Source: Alphaproteobacteria bacterium
GTDB taxonomy: Bacteria; Pseudomonadota; Alphaproteobacteria; DSM-16000; Inquilinaceae
Assembly: GCA_028281925.1 (NCBI GenBank)
Contig: JANQIX010000062.1
Coordinates: 1 to 60,866, forward strand
Reading direction: 5' to 3'
DNA: 60,866 nucleotides
Under the pieces are notes generated by a model. It was given only the letters and a program-made list of their open reading frames with translations, did not search any database and had not been told where the DNA came from. The translations under genes and the position numbers were made by a program. Below, in pieces: positions 1 through 8,475 of the stretch; within the stretch, counting starts at the first letter, position 1, and every line of letters starts with the position of its first letter.

Positions 1-48
1 GGCCATAACGGCTGGCCTCCTTCACCAGCCATCAGGGTGAATCACATT

Positions 49-249
49 TCACCGCCCTTGGGAATCCCACGATTCAACCACCAGCGAATTCGCTCTAGCT
101 CGTTGTCGTCTGCGATGTTCAAAGAGGAACGCAAACCATGTGCCAAAGAAAGCGCCTGCAAGTGTTGTTAGGAAGGGGGCCAAAAAAGGGGCCACGAGTC
201 GCGCGAAGTCCGTGGCGATAGTAGCAATATCTCCGGCAATGTCACCCAT
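49..249 (-). CDS. Small single-pass membrane protein, unknown function
   Basis: A 66-residue product. Residues ~18-43 form one hydrophobic segment rich in Phe, Leu and Ala, followed at once by a basic HRRRQRAR stretch, so the C-terminus would stay in the cytoplasm by the positive-inside rule. The N-terminus is a short amphipathic run. I recognise no family. The gene stands alone at the window edge, with no partner on the same strand for more than 400 bp. It may be a genuine small membrane protein or a chance frame. Confidence 0.4.
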   Translation of the reverse strand: MGDIAGDIATIATDFARLVAPFLAPFLTTLAGAFFGTWFAFLFEHRRRQRARANSLVVESWDSQGR

Positions 250-681
250 TCAACCTATCCCTTTTTATCAGCTCTATTGTATTTGCAATAGCGAGAGGAA
301 TCAACGCCCTGTGCCTAGCCAACTCCCTCTAGGCAACCGAGAGTAGGCAGGATAATCTGCATTGCCGAAAGCCATTCAAGTTTGAAGCGCCTACCCAAAA
401 ATACCTATTTCTCATTGTGAGGAAACCTAGGTAAAGCTTGTGAGGTAGATCGTCGTCGTTACTGTCTTATCGCTGGAGAATAATTTAACATGCAGGCAAT
501 TATGGGTCCGAGGTGGGCGCGGTGCTTTTGGCCGTTTCACTATTCGATTGTGGCCGCGCAGCGTGCCGATTGACTGGTGGTGATTCGTGAACGGCCAGGT
601 TCCGAGAGAGAGCGAATCTTCGATTCAGGGCCGGCAGCCGACGAAGTATAGCCACGGACCACCTTCCATCTCCGACGACCC
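250..681. other. Intergenic stretch, no gene seen
   Basis: About 430 bp with lower GC than the flanks, especially 340-500. Short open frames exist (for example 27 codons from the ATG near 490) but none has a convincing ribosome site or a recognisable product. No tRNA-like cloverleaf was seen. Confidence 0.4.
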
Positions 682-2136
682 CTAAAACGACCCAAACACG
701 CTCGCCAGCGCGATGATCACCGCCAGCGCCGCCATCGGTGCCACGATCGCGACCATGAAAATATCCGCGTAGGCCTTGCGGTGGCCGATGCCGCAGACGG
801 TCAACAGGGTGATCACGGCGCCGTTGTGGGGCAGGGCGTCCAGCGCGCCTGAGGCGACGGCGGTGACGCGGTGCATGGCCTCCAGCGACACGCCGGTGGT
901 GCGGGCGAGGTCCGCGAAGGTGGCGCCCAGGGCGTCGAGCGCGATGCTCATGCCGCCGGAGGCGGAGCCGGTCATGGCCGACAGGGCCGTGACGGAGGCG
1001 GCGACGGTGATCAGCGGGTTGCCGCCGCCCAGCGACAACACGGCGTCGCTGATCGTGCCGAACACCGGCAGGGCCGCGATGATGGCGCCGAAGCCCACCA
1101 GGCTGGCGGTGTTGAAGATCGGCAGGACCGAGGCGTCGGCCCCCTTGTCCAGGCTCGCGCGCAGGTCTTCCAGCCGCCGCCAGTTGAAGACGATCAGCAG
1201 GATGATGGCGAGGAACAGCGCCGTGATCACGGCCCAGAGGCCGCGCACGCTCTCGATCGTCGTCGGGCCCAGCGGCGGCTCGGCCAGGTACGACGTGTCC
1301 ATCAGCGGCACGATGAACTCAACGAAGGCGAAGTTGGCGACGATCACGGTGACCACCGGCAGCACGGCCAGGGCGAAGGGGGGCAGCGGCTCCTCCTCCC
1401 GTCGCGTTTCCGGCAGCTCGGCGATGTCGAAGCCGGCCCCTTGCGTGCGCTCGCGCATCACCACGTCGCGCGCGGGCAGGGCGTCGGCATGGTCGCCGTA
1501 GCCTTCGCCGGCCTTGCGGGCGCTCTTCGCACGGCGGTTCAGCCAGAGAACGCCCAGCGCGAACATGATCACCGCGGCGATGATGCCCAGGCCCGGGGCG
1601 GCGAACGAGGTGGTGTTGAAGAACGGCATGGGGATGGCGTTCTGGATCGCCGGCGTGCCGGGCAGGGCCGACATGGTGAAGGTGAAGGCGCCCAGCGCCA
1701 GAGTGCCGGGGATCAGCCGCTTGGGAATGTCGGCGGTGCGGAACAGGGCGGCCGCCACGGGGAAGATGGCGAAGGCCACGACAAAGGCCGACACACCGCC
1801 ATAGGTCAGCACGCCGCAGCACAAGACGACGGAGACGATGGACCGTTCCGGCCCCAGCCAGGCGCTGACCGACCGGGCGATGGACTTCGCCGACCCGCTG
1901 TCGTCCATCAGCTTGCCGAATACGGCGCCTAAGAGGAACAGCGGGAAGAACGAGATGATGAAGCCGCCCGTGCTGGTCATGAAGATCTGCGTATAGGCGG
2001 CCAGCACCGGCAGCCCGCCGGTCATCACCACCGCCAGCATGGCCATGGCCGGCGCCAGCAGGATCAGCGTGATCCCGCGGAACGCCAGGAACATCAACAG
2101 CCCGAGGGCAACCAGAACGGCGGCGAGGTCGATCAT
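682..2136 (-). CDS. GntP-family permease (gluconate / hydroxy-acid:H+ symporter type)
   Basis: A 484-residue polytopic inner-membrane protein. Hydrophobic segments run along the whole length except for a hydrophilic loop at ~205-245, as in gluconate:proton symporters. Family-type stretches include TGGFIISFFPLFLLGAVFGK near residue 55, LPGTPAIQNAIP near 158, and a C-terminal half with GSASGGMSIAL and ALPHNGAV. Length is close to the usual 440-480. GntP members import gluconate, related sugar acids or hydroxybutyrate by proton symport. The substrate cannot be read from sequence and no catabolic gene is adjacent. The gene appears monocistronic, and the patatin gene upstream on the same strand is separated by ~390 bp. 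Confidence 0.85.
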   Translation of the reverse strand: MIDLAAVLVALGLLMFLAFRGITLILLAPAMAMLAVVMTGGLPVLAAYTQIFMTSTGGFIISFFPLFLLGAVFGKLMDDSGSAKSIARSVSAWLGPERSIVSVVLCCGVLTYGGVSAFVVAFAIFPVAAALFRTADIPKRLIPGTLALGAFTFTMSALPGTPAIQNAIPMPFFNTTSFAAPGLGIIAAVIMFALGVLWLNRRAKSARKAGEGYGDHADALPARDVVMRERTQGAGFDIAELPETRREEEPLPPFALAVLPVVTVIVANFAFVEFIVPLMDTSYLAEPPLGPTTIESVRGLWAVITALFLAIILLIVFNWRRLEDLRASLDKGADASVLPIFNTASLVGFGAIIAALPVFGTISDAVLSLGGGNPLITVAASVTALSAMTGSASGGMSIALDALGATFADLARTTGVSLEAMHRVTAVASGALDALPHNGAVITLLTVCGIGHRKAYADIFMVAIVAPMAALAVIIALASVFGSF

Positions 2137-2238
2137 GGGTCGTGTGTCCCACGTGGAGGTGGCTTGGCGGTTGGGGGCGGCGTGCCTTTCAGGCGGTCGC
2201 GCGCGGCCGGGCGGCTAAGGTCTAGCGACATTCAGAGT

Positions 2239-2261
2239 CCCTCCCCCTCGATGGGGGAGGG
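2239..2261. repeat. G/C-arm palindromic repeat, copy 1
   Basis: CCCTCCCCC and GGGGGAGGG form a perfect 9-bp stem around a 5-base loop, followed by a G-rich tail to ~2276. The same module occurs inverted at 2452-2489. It resembles REP-type dispersed intergenic elements. Confidence 0.65.
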
Positions 2262-2466
2262 TTCGGGTGGGGGTGATGGCGCCGCAACGCTCTCCTCGCC
2301 TCCCCTATATGCTTCTACGGACCCCATTTGCTGATCCATGGTGCAGGTTTCTCTCTAAGGCATCGCCCGGTTCTCCCCGGCCATCTTCGAGACCTGTGAC
2401 TGATGCTGCTGGGCTGAACTGTTACCGATGGACCCGGTTTGGACCGGCACGATCACCCCCACCCAA

Positions 2467-2489
2467 CCCTCCCCCATCAAGGGGGAGGG
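2467..2489. repeat. G/C-arm palindromic repeat, copy 2 (inverted relative to copy 1)
   Basis: Same 9-bp stem as at 2239-2261 with loop ATCAA. Its C-rich flank at 2452-2466 is the complement of the G-rich tail of copy 1, so the pair brackets ~200 bp of otherwise featureless sequence between the GntP and patatin genes. Confidence 0.65.
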
Positions 2490-2525
2490 CCAAAGTGGGG
2501 TTGGGGCCATGAATGTCGACAGACC

Positions 2526-3785
2526 CTAACCCGTTTCCGGATACCGGGCGTCGTAGGGGTAGGCGTCGAAGTCCTGGCCCTTCGCCCGCCAGTTGGCGAG
2601 CCAGCGCTCCGCCACCTCTTGGCCCTCGACGCGCAGGCGTTCCAGGTGCTTCGGGTCGCGGTCGAATTTCGAGGTGCGGCTCAGGCCCCAGGCGGTGTCG
2701 CGCGTCATCTTGATGGTGCGGATGTCGACCACCTTGCGGTCGGCGCCGAAAGCCGACTCTGCGCCGTACTTGGTGATCCACCGGTTCATGGTCAGGATGT
2801 GGTCCAGCTCCGCATTCAGCGAGATGTTGCCGGCCAGGTCGTTCTCGCGGTCGCGCATATCCTCCAGGCTGGTGATCTGCTGGGCCGCGTTGATCTCCTG
2901 CGGGTTGATGCGGATCACCCAGATCTCGTCCGGCTTGTCCGCATTGGTCTCGCGGTCGACAAGCTGGCGCACTGGCGGGTTCTGGGAATAGAGGCCGTCC
3001 CAATAGAAAGCATCGCGCTGGATGCTCTTTCCCGGCGTGCCCGTGGGAAACTCTTTATCCTCGATGCGCTGGGCCGGCAGCACCTCGGGCAGGGTGCCCG
3101 ACGCCGCCACGCCTTCCAGCGAGATGCCGCGGCGCATGCGCCAGCGGGTCACGTCGTACTGGTCATGCTCCTTATGCGCGGGCCTCAGGCCCAGATCCTC
3201 CAGCGTCTTGTCGCTGTCGAAGGTCTCGAAATTGCCGCTGTAGATCTCGATCGCGCCGGCCAGCATGCGGCGGCCGGTCTTGGCCACGCCTGGCCAGTCG
3301 ATGGTTTCGAAATTCGGGCAGATCGCCTGTAACAGGGCAGGGAAGGCCAGGTATTGCTGGCGCGCGCCCATCAGCGAGAGGCCCATCAGCGCCAGGTCGC
3401 CATAGATCTCGTAGGGGCTGGAGTCCGGGAACGGTGCGCCCCGTTCCTTCATCTCCAGCAGCTTGGCGACGGCGGCGTTGTGGTACTTCTCGATCGGCGT
3501 GCTGGCGGAAAAGGTGGTCCACAGGAAGTTCAGCCGCTCGATCGCCTTGTCGAGGGTGCCGCAGGCGGGGTCGGCCGTATTCGGGGCCAGGCCGTACCAG
3601 GTGGCGAGCGCGCACAGCGCCCCGGCCGAGGTGCCGCTGATCGCGGTGATATCGAAGCGCTGGCCCTTGCCTCGATCGGCGTCCCAGGCCTTCTTGGTTT
3701 CCAGGATCTTCGTCAGCACGCCCCAGGTGAACGCGGCATGGGTGCCGCCGCCCTGACAGGCGATCGCAACCGTCTTCGTAGCCAT
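2526..3785 (-). CDS. Patatin-like phospholipase
   Basis: A 419-residue serine hydrolase of the patatin fold. Visible motifs are the oxyanion-hole glycines in ACQGGGTHAAF (residues ~9-19), the nucleophile elbow GTSAG near residue 50, and a catalytic-Asp motif WDGLYSQNPP in the middle of the protein, giving the Ser-Asp dyad. There is no signal peptide, so it is predicted cytosolic or membrane-peripheral and acts on lipid acyl esters. The AAGGACGG upstream of the ATG supports this start. Length is larger than minimal patatins (~300), and the extra C-terminal part carries no motif I know. It appears monocistronic. Confidence 0.85.
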   Translation of the reverse strand: MATKTVAIACQGGGTHAAFTWGVLTKILETKKAWDADRGKGQRFDITAISGTSAGALCALATWYGLAPNTADPACGTLDKAIERLNFLWTTFSASTPIEKYHNAAVAKLLEMKERGAPFPDSSPYEIYGDLALMGLSLMGARQQYLAFPALLQAICPNFETIDWPGVAKTGRRMLAGAIEIYSGNFETFDSDKTLEDLGLRPAHKEHDQYDVTRWRMRRGISLEGVAASGTLPEVLPAQRIEDKEFPTGTPGKSIQRDAFYWDGLYSQNPPVRQLVDRETNADKPDEIWVIRINPQEINAAQQITSLEDMRDRENDLAGNISLNAELDHILTMNRWITKYGAESAFGADRKVVDIRTIKMTRDTAWGLSRTSKFDRDPKHLERLRVEGQEVAERWLANWRAKGQDFDAYPYDARYPETG

Positions 3786-3960
3786 TCCGGCCGTCCTTCA
3801 CTATGCCCCCAGATCGGCCCGTCGGCCGGCACCGTAATATACAACTTCAAGACGTAGATGCAGTGCAAAATCGCTCGCGTCGAATCGACGCTTGCCGGTG
3901 GGTGGGGAGGGCTCAGGTCCAGGAGCGCCAGTCGGCGACCGCCTTTCGGACCACAGGGAG

Positions 3961-4046
3961 GTCCCCGCCTTCGCGAGGACGACGCGCTGGCTGATGGAAC
4001 GAGACAACCATCAATGAATAGACGTCATGCCCGCGCAGGCGGGCAT
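3961..4046. repeat. Pair of intergenic hairpin repeats
   Basis: Two short palindromes of the type scattered through alphaproteobacterial genomes. GTCCCCGC/GCGAGGAC at 3961-3980 has a 4-base loop and 7 of 8 pairs. ATGCCCGC/GCGGGCAT at 4027-4046 has loop GCAG and a perfect 8-bp stem. They fill the 3786-4109 gap, where I see no gene. Confidence 0.6.
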
Positions 4047-4109
4047 CTCCCGCCGTTGTCTCGGCACTGTCACAGCAAGTTCGGGAGTCTGACAGGGGAC
4101 CGAACTGCC

Positions 4110-5237
4110 TCAAGCCCTCAGCAGGCCCGCGCCCTTCAGGAACTCGGCCATCAGATCGGCATCGTGCAGATATCCCGCGCGCTTGTGCCGGCGGATGGCC
4201 GCCGACCGTTCGCGAATGTCCAGGCTCTCCACGATCGCAACGGCTTCGTCCACGCCCGTGCCCTTCGGGTCGATCGTGGTGGCCAAAAAACCCTCGACCG
4301 TCGGCGCCCGGGCCGATCCCGCGATCACGACGGCCGGGATGCCGAGCGAAGCGCACAGGCCGGCACCGTGGACCCGCGTGGTCACGGTCAGGTCGAAACC
4401 GTCATAGAGGTCGAAATAGTCGCGGGGGTCGTAGGAGTAGAGCAGCGGTACACGCCCGCCCAGGCGGGCCCGCAGCTCCCCGATTTCATCGATGTAATGG
4501 CAGACCAGCGCGCAGTCGTATCGGTCGGTCAGGCGTTCGAACAGGGCGACGGTGAAGTCCAGCACGGCGGCGTCGATGCGCTGGTGATTGCTCTTGGCCG
4601 TACCCTGGGCGCAGAGCGCGATGCGCCGCGGCCCGTCGCGCAACCGGTCGGTTGGCGACGCGTAGAGGCTGGGGCAGGGGCGGCGTTCCGGCGAGATCGG
4701 CGCCAAGAGATCACGGCAGCCCTCATCGCGCACGGTCACGAGCCCAGCGCGGCCCAGTATCTCCCGGTCCAGCGGCGACAGGTCGTCGAAGCTGCGCCCG
4801 GCATGGCCGTGGAAGTAGCCGAGGCCGAGATAGGCGATCGGCATCCCGGCCGCCTGCACCATGCGCAACAGCGGTTCCACAGGCCCGCCACACCATTCCG
4901 GCGTTCCGGCCATGATGCAGGCATCTGCCTCATCGACGGGAAAGCCGGGGCGCACCGAGTTGTCCCAGCGCCAGGTGAAGGATTGCGCGAGCGCGTATGG
5001 GTTCACCGTGATCCCGCGATCCGTGTCCGCACCCGGTTCGCGCACTGGGACCGCACGGTTGTGCAGCACGCGGCCTGCGACGAATTCCGGATTTCGGTTG
5101 AAGACCAGCGGGATGTGCTGTGGCAAGGCGGCCTCCACCAGCCGCCGGACGCCATAGAGAATGAAGTCGTCGCCACAGTTCCAGGACCGCGTCGTGGAGT
5201 AGACGATGGTCGGGACCATGGGCCGAGCCCTGGTCAA
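4110..5237 (-). CDS. Polysaccharide pyruvyl transferase family protein
   Basis: About 375 residues with the layout of the polysaccharide pyruvyl transferase family: an N-terminal STTRSWNCGDDFILYGVRR stretch, a central ADACIMAG loop, and a C-terminal nucleotide-sugar-type half with DLTVTTRVHGAGLCASLGIP. Members add ketal-linked pyruvate to exopolysaccharide or related glycans. The first in-frame start is a TTG at 5237 that overlaps the nhaA stop by 4 bp. An ATG six codons in (5219) is the alternative, and the overlap suggests translational coupling to nhaA. No other glycan gene is adjacent, so the acceptor is unknown. Confidence 0.78.
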   Translation of the reverse strand: MTRARPMVPTIVYSTTRSWNCGDDFILYGVRRLVEAALPQHIPLVFNRNPEFVAGRVLHNRAVPVREPGADTDRGITVNPYALAQSFTWRWDNSVRPGFPVDEADACIMAGTPEWCGGPVEPLLRMVQAAGMPIAYLGLGYFHGHAGRSFDDLSPLDREILGRAGLVTVRDEGCRDLLAPISPERRPCPSLYASPTDRLRDGPRRIALCAQGTAKSNHQRIDAAVLDFTVALFERLTDRYDCALVCHYIDEIGELRARLGGRVPLLYSYDPRDYFDLYDGFDLTVTTRVHGAGLCASLGIPAVVIAGSARAPTVEGFLATTIDPKGTGVDEAVAIVESLDIRERSAAIRRHKRAGYLHDADLMAEFLKGAGLLRA

Positions 5238-6604
5238 TGTGCCGGCGCCTCCTGAGGCGGTTCGACGACGACCTCGGGCGCCGGTTCGCCCGGCCCCTCC
5301 TTCGGCAGCATCCGGCGCAGGATCAGATAGCCGCCGATGCCGGCCAGTACCGAGGCGATGACGATGCTAAGCTTGGCATCGCCGATCAGGGCGCTGTCGT
5401 CGAACGCAAGCTCCGTGATGAAGATCGACATGGTGAAGCCGACCCCGGCCAGGCAGCCCGCACCCAGGATCTGGCCCCAGTTCACGCCTTCCGGCATGCT
5501 GGCCAGGCGCAGCTGCACCGTCAGCCAGCTGAACAGCATGATGCCGATCGGCTTGCCCAGGAACAGGCCCAGGATGATGCCAAGGCTGACCGTGCTGCCG
5601 AACGACTGCTCACCCACCGCCACGCCGGCGTTGAACAGGGCGAACAGCGGCAGCACGAACAAGGTCTGGATCGGGTGCAGGTAATGCTCCAGCGACAGGC
5701 CGAAGGGCGTCAACTCGCGCGTGGCCGAATGCAGGTCTTCGATCGCCTCAAGCTGCTGGTGGTTCTCGATCATGCTGTCTTTTGTCACGTCGTCGCGGCG
5801 CAGCCGGCGCAGCTTGTCCGACGCGAAGTCGATCAGCTTCTGCGGCTGGATGCGCACACGCACCGGCACCAGGAAGGCCATGACCACGCCGGCCACGGTC
5901 GCATGGATGCCTGACGCAAATACGCCCACCCAGACGCCGACGATCAGCACCATCATCACGCTGATCCGCGCCAGCCGGATCTGGAAGGCCACCATCAGCG
6001 GCAGCAGCAGCGCGCCGGCGACGATCAGCGGCACGAAGTTGATCTGCTCAGTATAGAACAGGGCGATCACCGACACTGCCGCCAGGTCGTCGGCAATGGC
6101 CAGCGCCGTCAGGAAGATTTTGAGGCCGATCGGCACGCGCTTGCCGAACATCGCCAGGATGCCGAGTGCGAAGGCGATGTCGGTCGCCATGGGGATGCCC
6201 CATCCACGCACCATGTCCGCTTCGCCGTAGTTCAGCGCGTAATAGATGCCGGCGGGCAGGGCGACGCCGCCAATCGCCGCCATCACCGGCAGCGACGCTT
6301 GGCGGAATGACGACAGGTGGCCCAGCAAGAGCTCGCGCTTGATCTCCAGCCCGACGACGAAGAAGAAGATCACCATCAGCGCGTCGTTGACCCAGTGCTG
6401 CAGCGACATCTGGTACGTCGTCTCGCCCCAGCTGAAGCCCAGATAGGTGTGGATCAGCGCAAAGTAGTCTTCCGCCCAGGGGCTGTTGGCCCAGATCAGC
6501 GCCGTGGCCGCACAGGCCAGCAGCACCATGCTGCCCATGACTTGCGAATGGACGAACGAGTCGAAGGTGCGGTCCTTGCCCAGACGTTCGGTGTCGGCAC
6601 TCAT
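5234..6604 (-). CDS. nhaA: Na+/H+ antiporter NhaA
   Basis: A 456-residue inner-membrane antiporter that exports Na+ in exchange for H+ at alkaline pH or high salt. Diagnostic stretches are VVGLEIKRELL (residues ~80-90), GIPMATDIAFALG with the family Asp, ALAIADDLAAV carrying the adjacent Asp pair that binds the ion, and GVGFTMSIFI near residue 400. About 12 membrane segments are visible. The middle of the protein carries a hydrophilic insertion (residues ~250-300, RRDDVTKDSMIENHQQLEAI) seen in longer NhaA proteins. A G-rich ribosome site precedes the ATG. The 3' end overlaps the pyruvyl transferase gene. Confidence 0.93.
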   Translation of the reverse strand: MSADTERLGKDRTFDSFVHSQVMGSMVLLACAATALIWANSPWAEDYFALIHTYLGFSWGETTYQMSLQHWVNDALMVIFFFVVGLEIKRELLLGHLSSFRQASLPVMAAIGGVALPAGIYYALNYGEADMVRGWGIPMATDIAFALGILAMFGKRVPIGLKIFLTALAIADDLAAVSVIALFYTEQINFVPLIVAGALLLPLMVAFQIRLARISVMMVLIVGVWVGVFASGIHATVAGVVMAFLVPVRVRIQPQKLIDFASDKLRRLRRDDVTKDSMIENHQQLEAIEDLHSATRELTPFGLSLEHYLHPIQTLFVLPLFALFNAGVAVGEQSFGSTVSLGIILGLFLGKPIGIMLFSWLTVQLRLASMPEGVNWGQILGAGCLAGVGFTMSIFITELAFDDSALIGDAKLSIVIASVLAGIGGYLILRRMLPKEGPGEPAPEVVVEPPQEAPAH

Positions 6605-6866
6605 ATGGTGGCCCCCCTCGATGCGTCATTGTTGTCGTCCGGCGGACGAGGGCAGCAATACAGGACAGTGCAGTGACCGATCAATCCACGATGGGGCCGA
6701 TCAGACGCATAACGTGAGATGCTTAGTCTTGCGATTCGTCTGGAAAGGCGAGATGCGTCCGGCTGCACTTCTGGCGGGCCGGACGTGAATGGGCTCGCGG
6801 CCCGCGCCGAACGAATGGGCCGCCGTCACCGATACACGCTGACGCTTCGGGGCGCAGGCCCCGCGA

Positions 6867-7166
6867 TCAGCCGAAGGGGACGAAGGACGATTTCGGTCCC
6901 TGGCAGTCGGGGCAGACCCAGTCGTCGGGCAGGTCCTCGAACGCCGTGCCGGCCGGGATGCCCTGCGACGGATCCCCCTGGGCCGGGTCGTAGACGTAAG
7001 GCGAGCAGTCGGGCTCCAGACAGATATACCGCTGTTGCGCCGGATCACTGGCGCGAGCCAGGTTGCTGGGCGTAAGCCATGTCAGGGCTGCGCCGCCAAG
7101 CAGTGAGGTCAGCACGTCGCGCCGGCTGGGCGTGAGGATCGATTGGGAAAGGGCCGTGCGGATCAT
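6867..7166 (-). CDS. Exported rubredoxin with a Tat-type leader and CX4C first knuckle
   Basis: A 99-residue product. The C-terminal ~55 residues are clearly rubredoxin: aromatic and YDP residues after the first cysteine pair, then [20 protein letters not shown] with the second pair C85/C88. The N-terminus carries [15 protein letters not shown], a twin-arginine leader, so the domain would be folded with its iron and exported. The first knuckle is odd: C49 and C54 are separated by four residues and followed by SPYVY, where classical rubredoxins have CxxCGYxY. ATG at 7166 has a GGGAG site. Longer upstream starts would run into the neighbouring hydroxylase gene. It may serve a periplasmic redox partner, but none is adjacent. 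Confidence 0.82.
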   Translation of the reverse strand: MIRTALSQSILTPSRRDVLTSLLGGAALTWLTPSNLARASDPAQQRYICLEPDCSPYVYDPAQGDPSQGIPAGTAFEDLPDDWVCPDCQGPKSSFVPFG

Positions 7167-7291
7167 CCTGGTGTACTCCCGTCGTGCCGGGTAAGTCTGA
7201 AGATCCGCATGTGAGCTTGGCACCGGGCCGAAACCCACGCCATGACGTGGCTCATGGACCGGAATGGCCTTTCGGCGGCATTCTCCGCCGA

Positions 7292-8347
7292 TCAGCTTCG
7301 CGCCCGTGCCAGATAGGCGGCCCGGCGCCGTGCCTCTTCCTCGCCATAGAGGAACGTCAACAGCACGAAGCGGCGGCCCGCCGTCACGTCCATGGCTTCG
7401 TGCAGATGGGCGCATGAGAACACGACCGCACCACCGGCCGGTGGTGCGTAAAGCTCCGGCCCGTATTCTGGAAAGCGCAGCTCGCCGCCTTCATAGTCGC
7501 CGGTGTTGAGATTGAGGGTCATGGCGAAGCGGCGGTGCGCCGCGTCGGGCGTCGTGTTGTCGCGGTGCGGGCGGAAATAGCCGCCGGTCTCAGCGTCATA
7601 GCAGACGACCTTCAGCGCCTCGAATCGCGTGGCCTGGAAGCAGAAGGCCTTGGCGATTTCCGGCAGCAGTCTGCGCGTGAGCCGGCCCGTCACGGCTGCG
7701 CCCAGCGCCGGGTCTCTGATCGTGTGGTCGCGCCGGATCTTGGCGTCGGGGTCTTCGACCAGAGCGGGTTTGCCGTCGACCAGCCGCGGCATGCCCGAGG
7801 CGACGTTGCCCTGGGTTTCGTACGTCTCCATCAGCGCGGTGCAGAGGTCACGATCCAGGACATCGGGGACGATCAGCACAGGCGCGCCGCCTACGACCCT
7901 GTTTGCCGGCGCGTGGCCGAGGCTTGCCACTGCCGTGGTGAGCTCCCTGCCGTCGCCTGTGACCGGCAGGACCACCGCAATGCGGAATGTCGGGTCCAGC
8001 ACGATGGCGGTGGGGGGCGGCGATGGCCCGAGAAAGGCGGCCGTAACGGCGCCGTCCTCATCGGCCAAAACGATCGCCTTCGTTCGGCAGGCGAAGGCTG
8101 CAGCATCCTCCAGTGTTCCCTGCACAAGGTTTACAGCCGCAACGGTCGCGTCAGTTAGTCGATCCAGGATAGCCACCAGCGCATCGTCGGGTACGCCACC
8201 GATCACCAGCACGGTGGCGCGACCGCACAGTCGCTCATAGAAGTGGAAGGCCCGGCCATGGGCGTCGCGGCGCGCAAAGTCGATCGCGCGGTCTCCGGGC
8301 TGCAGCGGTGGCTGAAGTGCAGTGGCCATGCGACGCGTATTCTCCAA
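7292..8347 (-). CDS. Redoxin-fold domain fused to 2OG-Fe(II) prolyl-4-hydroxylase-type oxygenase
   Basis: 351 residues in two parts. Residues ~12-150 resemble an AhpC/TSA-type redoxin domain ([16 protein letters not shown] start, [14 protein letters not shown] near the end) but lack the peroxidatic cysteine motif. Residues ~155-340 form a 2-oxoglutarate/Fe(II) dioxygenase with H261-x-D263 (YFRPHRDN), a distal His near 316 (AHLHEAMDV) and the 2OG-binding Arg ([10 protein letters not shown]), so the metal site looks intact. Such fusions are likely to hydroxylate protein or small-molecule substrates, but the target is unknown. Translation could also start at the ATG six codons in (8329). Confidence 0.8.
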   Translation of the reverse strand: MENTRRMATALQPPLQPGDRAIDFARRDAHGRAFHFYERLCGRATVLVIGGVPDDALVAILDRLTDATVAAVNLVQGTLEDAAAFACRTKAIVLADEDGAVTAAFLGPSPPPTAIVLDPTFRIAVVLPVTGDGRELTTAVASLGHAPANRVVGGAPVLIVPDVLDRDLCTALMETYETQGNVASGMPRLVDGKPALVEDPDAKIRRDHTIRDPALGAAVTGRLTRRLLPEIAKAFCFQATRFEALKVVCYDAETGGYFRPHRDNTTPDAAHRRFAMTLNLNTGDYEGGELRFPEYGPELYAPPAGGAVVFSCAHLHEAMDVTAGRRFVLLTFLYGEEEARRRAAYLARARS

Positions 8348-8379
8348 CAGCCGGTCTCGGCGATCACGCTATCGTGCCG

Positions 8380-8419
8380 CCGCAGAAAAAGGAAAGGGCG
8401 GCCGTTTCGGGCCGCCCTG
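8380..8419 (-). terminator. Rho-independent terminator of phoX
   Basis: On the minus strand AGGGCGGCC and GGCCGCCCT form a perfect 9-bp stem with a 6-base loop, followed by a TTTCCTTTTT tract. It lies ~55 bp past the phoX stop. Confidence 0.82.
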
Positions 8420-8475
8420 AAGTCTCGTCGCGGCGGCAGCGCCGATGGCGCCGCCGCGTTCACGCTCTTGACGTC

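Noticed and set aside
7167..7415. N-terminal extension of the rubredoxin to 7415
   Set aside because: It overlaps the hydroxylase gene, and the ATG at 7166 has both a ribosome site and a Tat leader directly after it.
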